The notes beneath the pieces are model-generated. The model ran no database searches and was not told where the DNA came from. It saw nothing but the letters and a program-made list of their open reading frames with translations. Of a stretch of DNA of 63,572 nucleotides, positions 54,701 to 63,572 are shown piece by piece. The translations under genes and the position numbers were made by a program. Within the stretch, counting starts at the first letter, position 1. Each line of letters opens with the position of its first letter. Source of the DNA: Branchiostoma floridae (taxonomy: Eukaryota; Chordata; Leptocardii; Amphioxiformes; Branchiostomatidae); assembly GCF_000003815.2 (NCBI RefSeq), contig NC_049995.1, positions 9,346,109 to 9,409,680 of the forward strand. Reading direction: 5' to 3'.

Positions 54701-54960
54701 AATGATAATATTTTTTTGCAATATAAAAGCATATATTTCATCATTTCAGAGCTGCTTTTTACGATTTATAGTATGGTAAAAGAACTTTGGTTCAAATGAA
54801 TTTTGAGTGTTAATTGTTTCATACTTTTCCTGCTGTTTTTCTACAGGACAAGTTCTCATCTGTGACCCTGAAAACGAGTAGTCGGAACACGCGAGGGCCG
54901 GCGGCGCTTGTGGAAAACGATGTTTTCGAGGATTCCTATATCGGAGACGATGACCTGTGA
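39733..54960 (+). CDS. SNX17: Sorting nexin 17 (13 exons)
   Basis: Exons 39733-39789, 45216-45290, 45867-45990, 46588-46652, 48431-48541, 48992-49082, 49520-49610, 50041-50203, 51201-51404, 52069-52194, 53005-53082, 54067-54237 and 54847-54960 join to 489 residues (human about 470). SNX17 is an endosomal adaptor that binds NPxY/NxxY cargo tails and, through Retriever, returns receptors and integrins to the cell surface. Residues 1-107 form the PX domain, starting MHFSIPDTAE, with the PI3P-site Arg34 in VRYSQL, the FPPKK loop at 57-61 and RREQLERY. Residues ~113-390 form the FERM-like F1-F3 region (YLKLARTQKSYGFIQFKPC; KVTRMRCWRIT; VAFEYLVAKDKLQWITIES). A polar linker follows, with the C-terminal tail SYIGDDDL. 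Start context is AAGATGC. Intron 1 is 5.4 kb and begins with a tandem repeat. The head-to-head neighbour EIF2B4 matches human synteny. Confidence 0.96.
39845..40480. repeat. ~150-bp tandem repeat at the start of SNX17 intron 1
   Basis: Four diverged monomers, recognisable by CTGTATCTC..GAACG at about 39911, 40063, 40214 and 40357, each ending in a TTTGAACTTGAC-like box. It begins about 55 nt after the exon 1 donor. Minus-strand repeat peptides here are artefacts of the array. Confidence 0.8.
44717..44902. mobile_element. MITE with CAGTGGAAGCC termini
   Basis: Left CAGTGGAAGCCGCTTAATTG and right CAATTAACTGGCTTCTTCTG are imperfect inverted repeats containing TGTGCAATTAA boxes. SNX17 intron 1. 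Target duplication probably TA. Confidence 0.65.
45351..45425 (+). mobile_element. Decayed tRNA-like SINE head
   Basis: TGGCGCAATTGGTAAGC resembles an A box; GGGTCAAGTTCTT a weak B box. SNX17 intron 2. Confidence 0.35.
47149..48382. mobile_element. Possible 1.2 kb hAT-like non-autonomous element
   Basis: CAGGGCTCAAAATA at the left and TATTTCGAGCCCTG at the right are inverted. Inside, CATTGGCATAATACCGGTC (47189) is inverted at 48037-48055. The right part has repeated TACCTGCAC motifs. I could not find a clean 8-bp target duplication. SNX17 intron 4. Confidence 0.5.
52741..52906. mobile_element. Fold-back element
   Basis: Two arms of about 60 nt (left GCCTCTAACCAGCTATCAGC then CAATCAGAGAATTG; right CAATTCTCTGATTGG then GACAGCTGGTTAGAGGC) flank a ~20-nt loop. 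Related to the interior of 24289-24566 and 62905-63165 (CTGATTGGCTGACAGCTGGT). Confidence 0.7.
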
Positions 54961-55032
54961 TGCATATACAAGGAATAAACAAATTTCTTCCAAATTTTGT
55001 AAATTCCAACAGTTAAACAAGTTGTAAGGTAT

Positions 55033-55362
55033 TGCTTGTTTACCATTATCCGTGGGGTAACCCATATTAAACAAAAAGGTATGTAGCAATATGAAGTCGA
55101 TAGAAAGTGCAATATTTTGAAAAATTGCTTTTTGACTACTGTAAATGCAGAAAATGCGGTGGTTTTATGGTCGCAAATTTGCAGCAAACTTAAAACCACC
55201 ACGAACAGTCCTTTTTCCCGCTACCGCGAAATTAAATCGCCGCAAAATTAAATACATCTACAGTATTTGAAAACACTGTCCGTTGACTTGATATCCCTAT
55301 ATACGCTGTTTTTTAAAAGAATGGATATAGGTTACCCCAGGGATAAAGGTGAACTAGCATAA
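55033..55362. mobile_element. MITE with GGATAAAGGTGAACTAGC end, split by another MITE
   Basis: The left TTATCCGTGGGGTAACCC and right GGTTACCCCAGGGATAAAGG ends are inverted. Same family as 57298-57521. A TACTGTAAATGCAG element sits at 55137-55266 inside it. Confidence 0.7.
55137..55266. mobile_element. MITE with TACTGTAAATGCAG termini, copy 2 (nested)
   Basis: TACTGTAAATGCAG at the left, CATCTACAGTA at the right, with internal CGGTGGTTTTA / TAAAACCACC. Inserted into the element 55033-55362. Confidence 0.75.
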
Positions 55363-56415
55363 TGAGGGCAATTTTTGCACAATGAAAAAAAAAAACCTAA
55401 AAGCCAATATACACTGGAAATTTTTTCATAAAAAAATGTTCCAAAACATTCATAAAACCATTTTGTAAAATATTTTAAAAAAAAAAGAATCTAAATGCCT
55501 TCGTTTAATTTTTCACTCCCAGTACATGTGTCAAGACTTGTGATTGGATAATGTTGATTTCTGTGGTCTACTTTCATTGGTCAGCAAAATGTGTATAGCC
55601 AAAATTGATTTGCTTCTACTGTATTCTTTATTATTATGTGATGACATGTTAACTTACTCTGATGCAATTTATTTGAATTTTAGAACATTAGGTAGATTTT
55701 GTTAATAGTCATTTTATTACTTAAAGCTTTTGTCTGTGTGCTAATTTTATGATACGTATAAATTCACTGATGGCAATATGAATGTGTCCTAAGATGTTTC
55801 AGCTTTTCTAATTGGTTGGTTTTGTTCCCTATATGTAAGAGCCTCATTCATAAATTGCTACATGTACTTGATATAATATACCCTGCATTATAGTTTGTGT
55901 CATATGAAAGGTTTGAGTCAATATTTTGTATATTATCATTACCTTTATGTGTCAAAACTCCATGTGATTAGAAGAAAAACACAGTGTTCAGAAGTCACAT
56001 GTCACAAGAATGCTGATTGGTCAACATCAGGTCCTTCCCTTATAAGGTGCTAGCCATGTTACATGACATTTGATTGGTTGAGACTGGGCTGTTGTTTGTA
56101 GCTCTTAAAATAGCAAATTTTTTCCTTACAATTTTTCTATTTTAGCATTTATTGAGTCCATTTTCTAGCTTCTAGTACATTATGAGTGTTACACCACAGA
56201 AAATGTAAGAAAATTAAGAATGTAAAAAATGAGTGATGTTGTGCCTTGTCTAAACTGTGAAGAGGCACAGGCACAGAGGTGTTGCCAAAAATCTTAGTTT
56301 ATATGTGTACTATACAATTGTACTTGCCAATGTGTAGTCTGTATCTGTTCAGTATAATAGAATGAAATGTTAGAAATGTTTTGTGGGGCCGTCACCATCT
56401 TTCCATGTATACTTC

Positions 56416-57001
56416 GGCCATGTTTATTTGATTATATGGATGACGTCATATGGGAATCCCAAAACTGATGCGAGTGTGCAAGTGAAAAGATTTTTAAATT
56501 TTTTTGCACAAAAAAATTGCCAATTGGTTGAACAAATGACTAAACACACAATGACTATGGTATACCGAAAAATACATTCTTCATTTCAAATTTGTCCTTT
56601 TTACATCCACTTCTTTGACCTTAGAATTGATGCTGACATATTTCTAATTGCAAATAATGGCATGTACAGTAAATGCAGAAACTTTCGCGGTGGTTTAATG
56701 TTCGCGGTTTTCACGGTGGCCGTTTCACCGGGAACTTAAAACCACTGCGAACATTTTTCCATAGCATTAAAAGACTACAATGCATGGTGCTACCGCGAAC
56801 TTAAAACCACCGCGAAAAGTCCTTTTTCTCGCTACCGTGAAATTAAATCCCCACGAACTTAAATACATTTACAATATTTGCTTGTTTTGCAGCTGCTATG
56901 TACGATTTACATTATGTACGGTACGGTATGGTTGAATTTTTTTTTCAGGAAATGGACAAAAATTGCTCAGATGTCATCCATATAATCAAATCAAAATAGC
57001 C
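56416..57001. mobile_element. MITE with GGCCATGTT..TGATTATATGG termini, split by another MITE
   Basis: The left TATTTGATTATATGGATGAC and right GTCATCCATATAATCAAAT are inverted. Without the nested 56665-56876 its length is 374 bp, nearly that of the intact copy at 62081-62452 (372 bp). Confidence 0.82.
56665..56876. mobile_element. MITE with TACNGTAAATGCAG termini, copy 3 (nested)
   Basis: Same family as 34661-34873, with TTCGCGGTGGTTTAATGTTC near the left and GAACTTAAATACATTTACA at the right. Inserted in 56416-57001. Confidence 0.8.
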
Positions 57002-57297
57002 AAAGTGGCCATTTAAGTTCCCAGTCTGTATATTACATACATTTAAAAGCATTTTTTGATTGAAATGCGACTGGAATCAGTGGAATGTTTTGAAATTTCA
57101 GGCCTAAGAAAAATTTAATAGAAATATTTCCTCAGCAAACAGGCATATTTTGAGCACTCAAAACTTCACGTAATCAGTCTATATGATATACACTAATTTG
57201 TATTGTGTAAAACTATAACACATTTTTTTAGGAAAAATGTCTAATTTTTCAGTCAGATTTCTTGCCACAATAGGCCAACCAACCACTGACCAGTGTA

Positions 57298-57521
57298 TAA
57301 CGCTAGTTCACCTTTATCCGCGGGGTAACCTATGTCCGCTGTTTGCCAAAACAGTGTGTTTAGGCTCATCAATTCGACGGTTGTATTTCTAAACTGCAAT
57401 GTACTGAAAATAGTGAAATTTTGAACCAACGTCCGTCAACGTGATATCCCCAAATACTCTGTTTTTAAAAACAACGGAATCCGATATAGGTTACCAAATG
57501 GATAAAGGTGAACTAGCGTTA
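57298..57521. mobile_element. MITE with TAACGCTAGTTCACCTTTAT termini
   Basis: 224 bp. The right end ATAAAGGTGAACTAGCGTTA is the exact complement of the left 20 bp. Intact relative of 55033-55362. Confidence 0.82.
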
Positions 57522-58885
57522 CCTATATATAGTATTGTGCTTAAGTCTATAACATATCAATGCAACTAAATGTAGTGTTACAATGTGCTTTCTTTTATAA
57601 TCATTACACTTAACATTGATCACAATTAATTTTCCAAAAATACTTCCATTGTTATGTTAAAGTTCATAATTTAGGATGAACATTATTTTGTACATTTAAC
57701 AGTAGACTACAATTGAATACATTTACATTTCTATATGTAATGGTATTAACATTTCTGTTTTGATAACAATGCAAACTTTGTAATTTTTACTTTTTCTTGA
57801 TACGTGTAGCTAACATACGCTGTAGGAACAACACAGGTTGAAATGATATTATATTACTTTCCTATACTGTCATATTTCTAGATTAGAACATGTACTTATA
57901 ACATGTACCTAAATCTTAGAGGATACAGTACATCAGTTATATCACAATTCTTTAATATTTCTTTTCATTCTTGAAAACTTAAGTCTAATTAATCAAAAAG
58001 CTATCCATGGCCTTCTCATTTATGTTTGAAATCTTTTAAGCAATTCAAGTCAGATTTTCTGGGAAAGATGTCATAACTGAGTTTGAAGATCTTCGGTCAT
58101 TGAATTTTATCTACTTTTCTCCATAACTGCCATTTCTTATTAAAGTCACTTAGTACACTAGTGACAGTTATTGATTATATTAATATTGCATTGCTGTATT
58201 ATGAAACTATTTTATCCCTTACACAAAACACATTTTTGTAGATGATTATGATAATGTGTACACTAAGTCTGGCCAGTATGTGAATAGTTCTGAAATTTGT
58301 AAAGAAATTAGTTTTTCATTTACTATTATCATGTGAATAGATTGAAATTTACATTGTTATTTGATTTAGCAAAAAAAATCGACGCTTTACTTCCATTGCT
58401 ATATTCTCAATATAAGTATTTCAAGAAAACGAATTCTTTGTTGTTCACTTCTGTAACGAATAATTATTATATAGGTTATAACCTCCTTGGTCCAATATTC
58501 TAATAATTTAGAAAAAGCCTTATTAGTAAAACTTATGATTATATAATCTTATATGTGGCAGACGTTTCTATGAGTTTTTCCATACTATATGACGGATGCA
58601 ATCTAATGTATCCGTGTTTAAAAACCTATGAAAAAGATTGCGGTTCCGCAGAGAGCAGCACATACACGAGCCCCATCTAGCGACATTGACGCAAACTGCA
58701 AGCCAATCACCTGCATATTTTGTGAGATGATGAAACAAATCCTTGACATTTTCTTAGCATTAACTGCCTCGCCTGGCACTAATACTGTTTGCACGTATTT
58801 TACTAACGTTACCAGCATAATTGGGCATGCATATAATTATCATGGCTCTTTCCCCGTCGTGTATGACCAAGGCCCATACTGGTAA

Positions 58886-59087
58886 TCTCCAAGCAGATGT
58901 TAGGCTCCGGCTGTTTTTTTAACGTTTTTTTAGTCGTTTTCATCGGGCTTTCTATTTTGTCATTTTTCTTGAAGTACGCCAGCCAGTTAGGTCTTGACAC
59001 AGCAAGATGAAATACAAAATAGAAAGCCCGATAGAAACGACTAAAAAACGTTAAAAAAACAGCCGGAGTCTAACCTCTGCTTGGAGA
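58886..59087. mobile_element. Long fold-back (hairpin) element
   Basis: Arms 58886-58960 and 59014-59087 are about 75 nt and nearly perfect complements (left TCTCCAAGCAGATGTTAGGC, right GTCTAACCTCTGCTTGGAGA) around a 53-nt loop. The tip CTCCAAGCAGAGGTTAGGCT recurs at 61277-61296, so the end sequence is repeated in the genome. Confidence 0.85.
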
Positions 59088-59459
59088 GTACATACTGCTA
59101 CATGGTGTGATTATACGGATAACATACTCTGGGCACCGTCCACAACTGATGCGAATGTACAAGACATTTTTCAGCAAAACATGCGATGTTATTGAATAAT
59201 GATCTTTACTTGCATGTTGCCGCCTACATGGGCTAAATGCAGCAATGCTAGAGTATTACAAGGGATACTAACGGCTAATTATGGAAATTTTGGTAGATTT
59301 TCACGTGGCCATGAACACCAAAGGTAAATATTGCCAGTTGCCACTAACATTTAAACCACCGTACCACCTACGCTGGATTAGTTCGCATTGCAAGATCCTA
59401 TCCGTAAAGGTTACTGATAAGCTTTTCAGTGTGCACATGTGTGTGAGGGCGTGTCTCAT

Positions 59460-59715
59460 CGGTGTGTGTGCACGTGCTTGTGTGTGTGTATGTGTGTATG
59501 CGTGTGTGTGTGCGTGTGTGTGTGTGCACGTGCGTGTGTGCGTTTGTGTTTGTCTGAATGTGCGTGCGTCTGGGCAAGGAGGTTATATCTTGGTCTGGGC
59601 ATGTATAACGTTACTAGTATACCGCTGTCACAGTGTGTGTGTGTGTGGTTTGTGTGCGTGTGCGTGTGCGTGTGTGTGTGCGTGTGCGTGCGTGTGTGTG
59701 TGTGTGTGTGTGTTT
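59460..59715. repeat. TG/CG-interrupted microsatellite
   Basis: Impure (TG)n with CGTG interruptions, in two blocks (59460-59565 and 59632-59715). All repeated Cys-Val or Val-Arg reading frames here are artefacts. Confidence 0.9.
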
Positions 59716-60042
59716 AGTTCTCTATTTCCTCCTTGCAAATCGAGAAGAAAACAGTCCGGACATTTGTTTCTACATTCCCTACCTTTTCCGTTTGAAGTTT
59801 TGTATTCTACATAATTGATACACTCTTACACCCTCGTATTTTTGATTTGGAAAAATTCATATATTTCAGTCACCCCCTTAATTTATAAACTTTTGACATG
59901 GACTAACCCTAAGGCATTGACCTGAGTCAGACAAACACATACCAAAATGGTCATGATAAGATCACTGTTTGGGCTTATTTCCTTAGCCGTAGGCTCTACG
60001 AGTGGGGCTTTGTTAACCTTCGTCAAGAAGGTTATGTTTTCG

Positions 60043-60044
<2 letters not shown>

Positions 60045-60103
<59 letters not shown>

Positions 60104-60137
60104 CGTGCGCGCGCGCGCTTGTGTGTGTGTGTGTGTG
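60045..60137. repeat. (GT)n microsatellite
   Basis: Long, nearly pure GT tract followed by GCGCGCGC and a second short GT run. Confidence 0.92.
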
Positions 60138-61301
60138 GACGAGGTTTGAGGAAACCCATTCAATTCTGATAACGGGACGTCTGGCGGCTATCTATGGTAC
60201 TGCAACTGACCTTCCTGTTTTGATGTGAAGTTTACAAGGAAATTAGTTATTTCAACTACGTGAAACGCCACAGACAAACAGCAAAGCAATAATGATACAG
60301 AACTATATAACCTAGTGGACTACCCCCTTACCCACGATTGACAACTGAATTGATAGTATATGATCTATCAACCTGCTTTTTGAAAACACTTTATAAAGAT
60401 TTAAATGGGTTCAATCCAGGTAAAATATCATTAGTATAAATAAAATATAACGTATGTAGGATTCATTACTCAGTGCCGGGCATGACAAAGCAAAGTCCTT
60501 GCGTATATTTCTTGGAAAGGAAGAATATTTATAATGGGTGGAGTTCTTAGAATATAGAATATATTGGATGGAGTTCTCAGAAATGCTGGTTTATTCCAAA
60601 AGCTTTTTGAACTGCTGAATAGAAAGAAAATTGACGACAAATGAGGACAAGAGAAATCCATTCCAGACTAAACATTATTTTACAGTTATTGTGCCGAGTC
60701 TATCAGTATCTACATGACTAAAGTTGGCTGTATTCCCTTTCCAGTGTTTCATGGTCAAAGTGTCGGTGTTTTACAATTTACTATTAGTATTCAGCAACAT
60801 TAAACTTTATTTTTTCTCACAATAACCAAGTCGTGTACAACAACATCTTTGGTGAGTTTAATACTAGGTTACCTCCTCAATAAGGTTTCATCTGTTTTAT
60901 GTTATGATATGATGGGAACAAAAGATGACTGATTCACAGAATACAAAATACACACACTACAGCCATATTGCTTACTGTTTGCATTTGGTGAAGGACATGG
61001 AAGGAAGTCTTTGCACGTGCACAGAAGGATATTACGGAGCATGTCTGGGCTCACAAGGGCAACTTCGTGCCGCCGTAAGACCCGATTTCCAGAGTTTTAA
61101 TATATACCGCCGAGTTTTGCAACCACAGAAGTATCCCTGCATATTAACATCGAAGCCCCTGGAAACTCAGTGAGTATGTAGTCGTGACCAAACGGGAAGT
61201 AGTTTGCTCCTATGTTCGCTTCAGGTGGACTTTCAGTACTTGTGGGACCGGTGCGGCACTGTAGTGTTCGTTTACTCTCCAAGCAGAGGTTAGGCTCTGA
61301 A

Positions 61302-61381
61302 GGGATCCGTAAGTGGTAAGGATCGTCTCCGTACTAACTCGTAGGGAATCCGACTGATTTGGGAGCTCGCAGACACGCCGT
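61302..61381. repeat. Inverted-repeat arm truncated by an assembly gap
   Basis: These 80 bases are the reverse complement, with few mismatches, of 61776-61855 (GGATCCGTAAGTGGTAAGGA versus TCCTTACCACTTACGGATCC). It stops exactly at the N gap. Confidence 0.8.
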
Positions 61382-61481
61382 NNNNNNNNNNNNNNNNNNN
61401 NNNNNNNNNNNNNNNNNNNNNNNNNNNNNNNNNNNNNNNNNNNNNNNNNNNNNNNNNNNNNNNNNNNNNNNNNNNNNNNNN
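61382..61481. other. Assembly gap (100 N)
   Basis: Exactly 100 consecutive N, the usual placeholder for a gap of unknown size. It lies between inverted copies of a MITE body. Confidence 0.99.
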
Positions 61482-61592
61482 TACACATTACATTCGCCTT
61501 CCCAAAGACATTTAAATGTTTTAGCTTTGCCCGTGCTTTAAATGCTAAAGGTACTGCCCGAAAAACTATGTGTTCAAGAGGTCTGGTCACTT

Positions 61593-61927
61593 TAAGCTAA
61601 GGGCACAACCCTCCGTACGTGCAATTTGTCCGTACTTTTTTGGGAGGCCACGTCCGCCACGTATTTCTAAAAACGTTCAGGCTGTACAGGGCAGGCGCGT
61701 CGCACGTACTGGCTCGTACGGGGGCCGAATCCGCAGCCCGATGGCACACAAAGTTTTGCCTGCACGTAAAGTTCTACGGCGTGTCTGCGTGCTCCAAAAT
61801 CAGTCGGATTCCCTACGAGTTAGTACGGAGGCGGTCCTTACCACTTACGGATCCCAAAAGATTGCCCACGTTTCGGCACGTAGACAGCACGTATTTTCAC
61901 GTACGGCGGGTTGTGCCCTTAGCTTTA
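61593..61927. mobile_element. MITE with TAAGCTAAGGGCACAACCC termini
   Basis: Left TAAGCTAAGGGCACAACC and right GGTTGTGCCCTTAGCTTTA are inverted, followed inward by CCGTACGTG / CACGTACGG. The body is rich in CGTAC. Its 61776-61855 segment is repeated in inverse orientation before the gap. Confidence 0.8.
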
Positions 61928-62080
61928 TGATTACTGTTAGATAACCTTGCATTAGTGCATTAGTGTACACATTACATTCCGCACCTGTGCAGCCAGGCGA
62001 ACAGTCCATGGCCAAACGGTAATTGCTTCAGCGCTAGCCCGAGTAAGGTCGTCTGAAACGTCCTCGGTTTATTTTGCCGA

Positions 62081-62452
62081 GGCCATGTTGATTTGATTAT
62101 ATGGATGACATCAACTGGGAATGCAAAAACTGATGCGAGCGTGCGAAATAAATAAAAAGTTTGACCCCAAAAAAGTTACCTTCATTATAAAATCTAAGTC
62201 GTCAGGAAGGTTGAACAAATGACTGAACTGACAGAATATAGTATACCGATCTATAAATTCTTCATTTCTTTGACCTTGCAATGTTCTATGAAATTAGTAC
62301 GTACGATTTCTGATGTTTATTTATGCAATCAACGGAATAGATTTGCTTATTTTGTACGGAATGGTCGAAAGCTGTTTTTCTATTTATTTTTGGAAACTGC
62401 CAAAAATGTATGCGCTTTGGGATGTCATCCATGTAATCAAATCAACATCGTC
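62081..62452. mobile_element. MITE with GGCCATGTTGATTTGATTAT termini, intact copy
   Basis: Left GGCCATGTTGATTTGATTAT then ATGGATGACATC; right GATGTCATCCATGTAATCAA then ATCAACAT. 372 bp, the unsplit counterpart of 56416-57001. Confidence 0.82.
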
Positions 62453-62502
62453 TTACGTAAAAACAAACAAACAAACAAACGTAGTCTTGCTTACACGTGT
62501 TC

Positions 62503-62887
62503 GGCCATCTTTACTCGATAAAATGGATGACATCCATACGCCCATCAATTTTCGAGCGTTTCCGACAAGAAATCAGAAAAAAACTACTTTAAAATACTTT
62601 AAATCGTTAAAAGCAGACTCATATGTGCCGGATATTGCAAGAATCCATATTGGACAATGGATACTAATTCCGTAGAATTCCAAAGCCAATTTGAAAGTCA
62701 AAGAAGAAGGTATGGAAGAACAAAAATGAAGAATTTATTGCTCGGTGTTTGGTCAATATAACTTAGACTTCACCACTTAGATTTCATATGATGAAGGCAA
62801 CTCTTTGGCCAAACTTTTTTTTCGCCTGCTCGCATCATTTTTCGGATTTCGAGAGGATGCCATCCATATAATCAAATCAACATGGCC
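62503..62887. mobile_element. Same MITE family in opposite orientation
   Basis: Begins GGCCATCTTTACTCGATAAA and ends ATAATCAAATCAACATGGCC. The interior matches the reverse complement of 62081-62452 in parts (TCGCATCA, AAGAATTTATTG). The two copies are about 50 bp apart. Other fragments of this family are at 31575-31665, 54445-54600 and 59104-59180. Confidence 0.72.
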
Positions 62888-62904
62888 TTACGCCTAGGAA
62901 AAAT

Positions 62905-63165
62905 CATCCTCCTACGCAGGGACATCCAACAGCCAAACTGCCTGTCTGGATGTGCCCTGCTCTTTCAACCGTCACCCTTAGTTCCTGACCGCCCTGCTTA
63001 TAAATGTTAATGAGGTTACCCTTATATATGCGAGACAGCTTTTGAGAATGGAAAGCCTATTCTCTGATTGGCTGACAGCTGGTTTGAGGGGGACGTCCAC
63101 AGGAAGTAAGAGCGACGGTTGAAAGAGCAGGGCACATCCAGACAGGCATTTTGGCTGTTGGATGT
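62905..63165. mobile_element. hAT-like MITE, second copy of the 24289 family
   Basis: CATCCTCCTACGCAGGGACA at the left and the matching GGCTGTTGGATGT region at the right, where the terminal ~10 bp are eroded. High similarity to 24289-24566 across the interior. Confidence 0.75.
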
Positions 63166-63388
63166 TAGCCTCTACCAGGCTTTGTGGTTTGGTGGTCTAA
63201 TTGTAGAAATTGGTCAAATAGAGTAAATACAGTACGCTAGGGGAGTCAGCCGGCCGAGTAGGGACATTCTCCAAACCACCACTTGGAGAATGTGCAGGAG
63301 GATGAGGAAAAAGATGTTTCCGGTTTGCAGACCGACCCTGCAAAAACATGTCGACGCCTAATCTCCAAGCAGATCCTACGGTGCCATA

Positions 63389-63462
63389 AGATAGTATCAA
63401 ACCTGGCCAAGGAGTGTAGTCGGCCAAGGGAGTCAAACGGGCACCGGAGTTTGATACTATAC
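63389..63462. repeat. Small inverted repeat
   Basis: ATAGTATCAAAC and GTTTGATACTAT flank about 45 bases. Preceded at 63267-63291 by a hairpin ACATTCTCCA/TGGAGAATGT. Probably edges of another short element. Confidence 0.5.
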
Positions 63463-63572
63463 ATTACGCACCGTGGATCTGGTTCGAGGTTAGTCGACGC
63501 CAGCATTTCCTTTTAGTCGTTCGCTGGCAAATGACACAATTAAATTTTCGATCACATATCTACATGAGTGGT

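Larger units (their letters stand above)
54961..63572. other. Gene-free 3' flank of SNX17 rich in MITEs
   Basis: No exon or RNA gene could be supported in these 8.6 kb. The SNX17 3' UTR must start here, but its end is not evident: the AATAAA at 54974 is only 14 nt after the stop. Elements recognised are listed separately. AT-rich stretches 55370-56400, 57530-58600 and 60140-61270 show nothing else I can name. Confidence 0.6.

Noticed and set aside
54974-54979. Poly(A) signal of SNX17
   Set aside because: AATAAA lies 14 nt after the stop codon, too close for a credible 3' end; the real signal was not identified.
59439-60137. Cys/Val-rich proteins in several frames
   Set aside because: Direct translation of TG microsatellites; no splice or start evidence.
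60925-61173. Small plus-strand gene of 82 codons
   Set aside because: Contains CTCTEGYYG, which briefly suggests an EGF-like piece, but lacks the rest of the domain, splice context and neighbours; not supported.

Overview
The window is intron-rich invertebrate deuterostome DNA, most likely from a lancelet (Branchiostoma). The pointers are a secreted mosaic protein built of VWD, C8, TIL, C-type lectin and farnesoic-acid-methyltransferase-like modules, two vertebrate-like housekeeping genes with many small exons, tRNA-derived SINEs, and a very high load of short inverted-repeat (MITE) elements. The species is inferred; nothing in the sequence names it. There are no prokaryotic genes, operons or CRISPR arrays.

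Three protein-coding genes can be assembled exon by exon from canonical splice sites, with frame carried across every junction. (1) 2-29150, plus strand: the 3' part (30 exons, 1440 residues, 5' end outside the window) of a large secreted protein. Its order is VWD1-C8-TIL-VWC-like-CTLD-CTLD-linker-VWD2-C8-TIL-VWC-like-FAMeT-VWD3-stop. Both lectin domains keep the EPN and WND calcium/sugar-binding motifs. Modules are bounded by phase-1 introns. (2) 38639-29941, minus strand: eIF2B delta subunit (EIF2B4), 11 coding exons, 518 residues. It converges tail to tail with gene 1. (3) 39733-54960, plus strand: sorting nexin 17 (SNX17), 13 exons, 489 residues, with PX and FERM-like domains and a conserved C-terminal IGDDDL tail. 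EIF2B4 and SNX17 lie head to head with about 1.1 kb between start codons, the same arrangement as in human 2p23.3, so the pair looks like an ancient shared-promoter unit.

The introns hold much of the unusual structure. The 5.2 kb intron 2775-7972 contains an element whose repeats are arranged A1 ... B1A2 ... B2 (145 bp and 92 bp, identical copies, B1 touching A2). This split direct repeat layout is the signature of PAT/Ngaro-type tyrosine-recombinase retrotransposons, here without a visible coding region. Intron 19290-20524 ends in eight tandem 79-bp copies of the 3' splice site plus the first ~50 nt of the next exon, most followed by an in-frame stop. Intron 25997-28094 is a 31-bp minisatellite. 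Several hAT-like MITEs with 8-bp target duplications, two pairs of nested MITEs, a LINE 3' end and a ~150-bp tandem repeat in SNX17 intron 1 are also readable.

The last 8.6 kb (54961-63572) has no recognisable gene. It is a MITE field with two long TG microsatellite tracts, a strong fold-back element and a 100-N assembly gap at 61382-61481.
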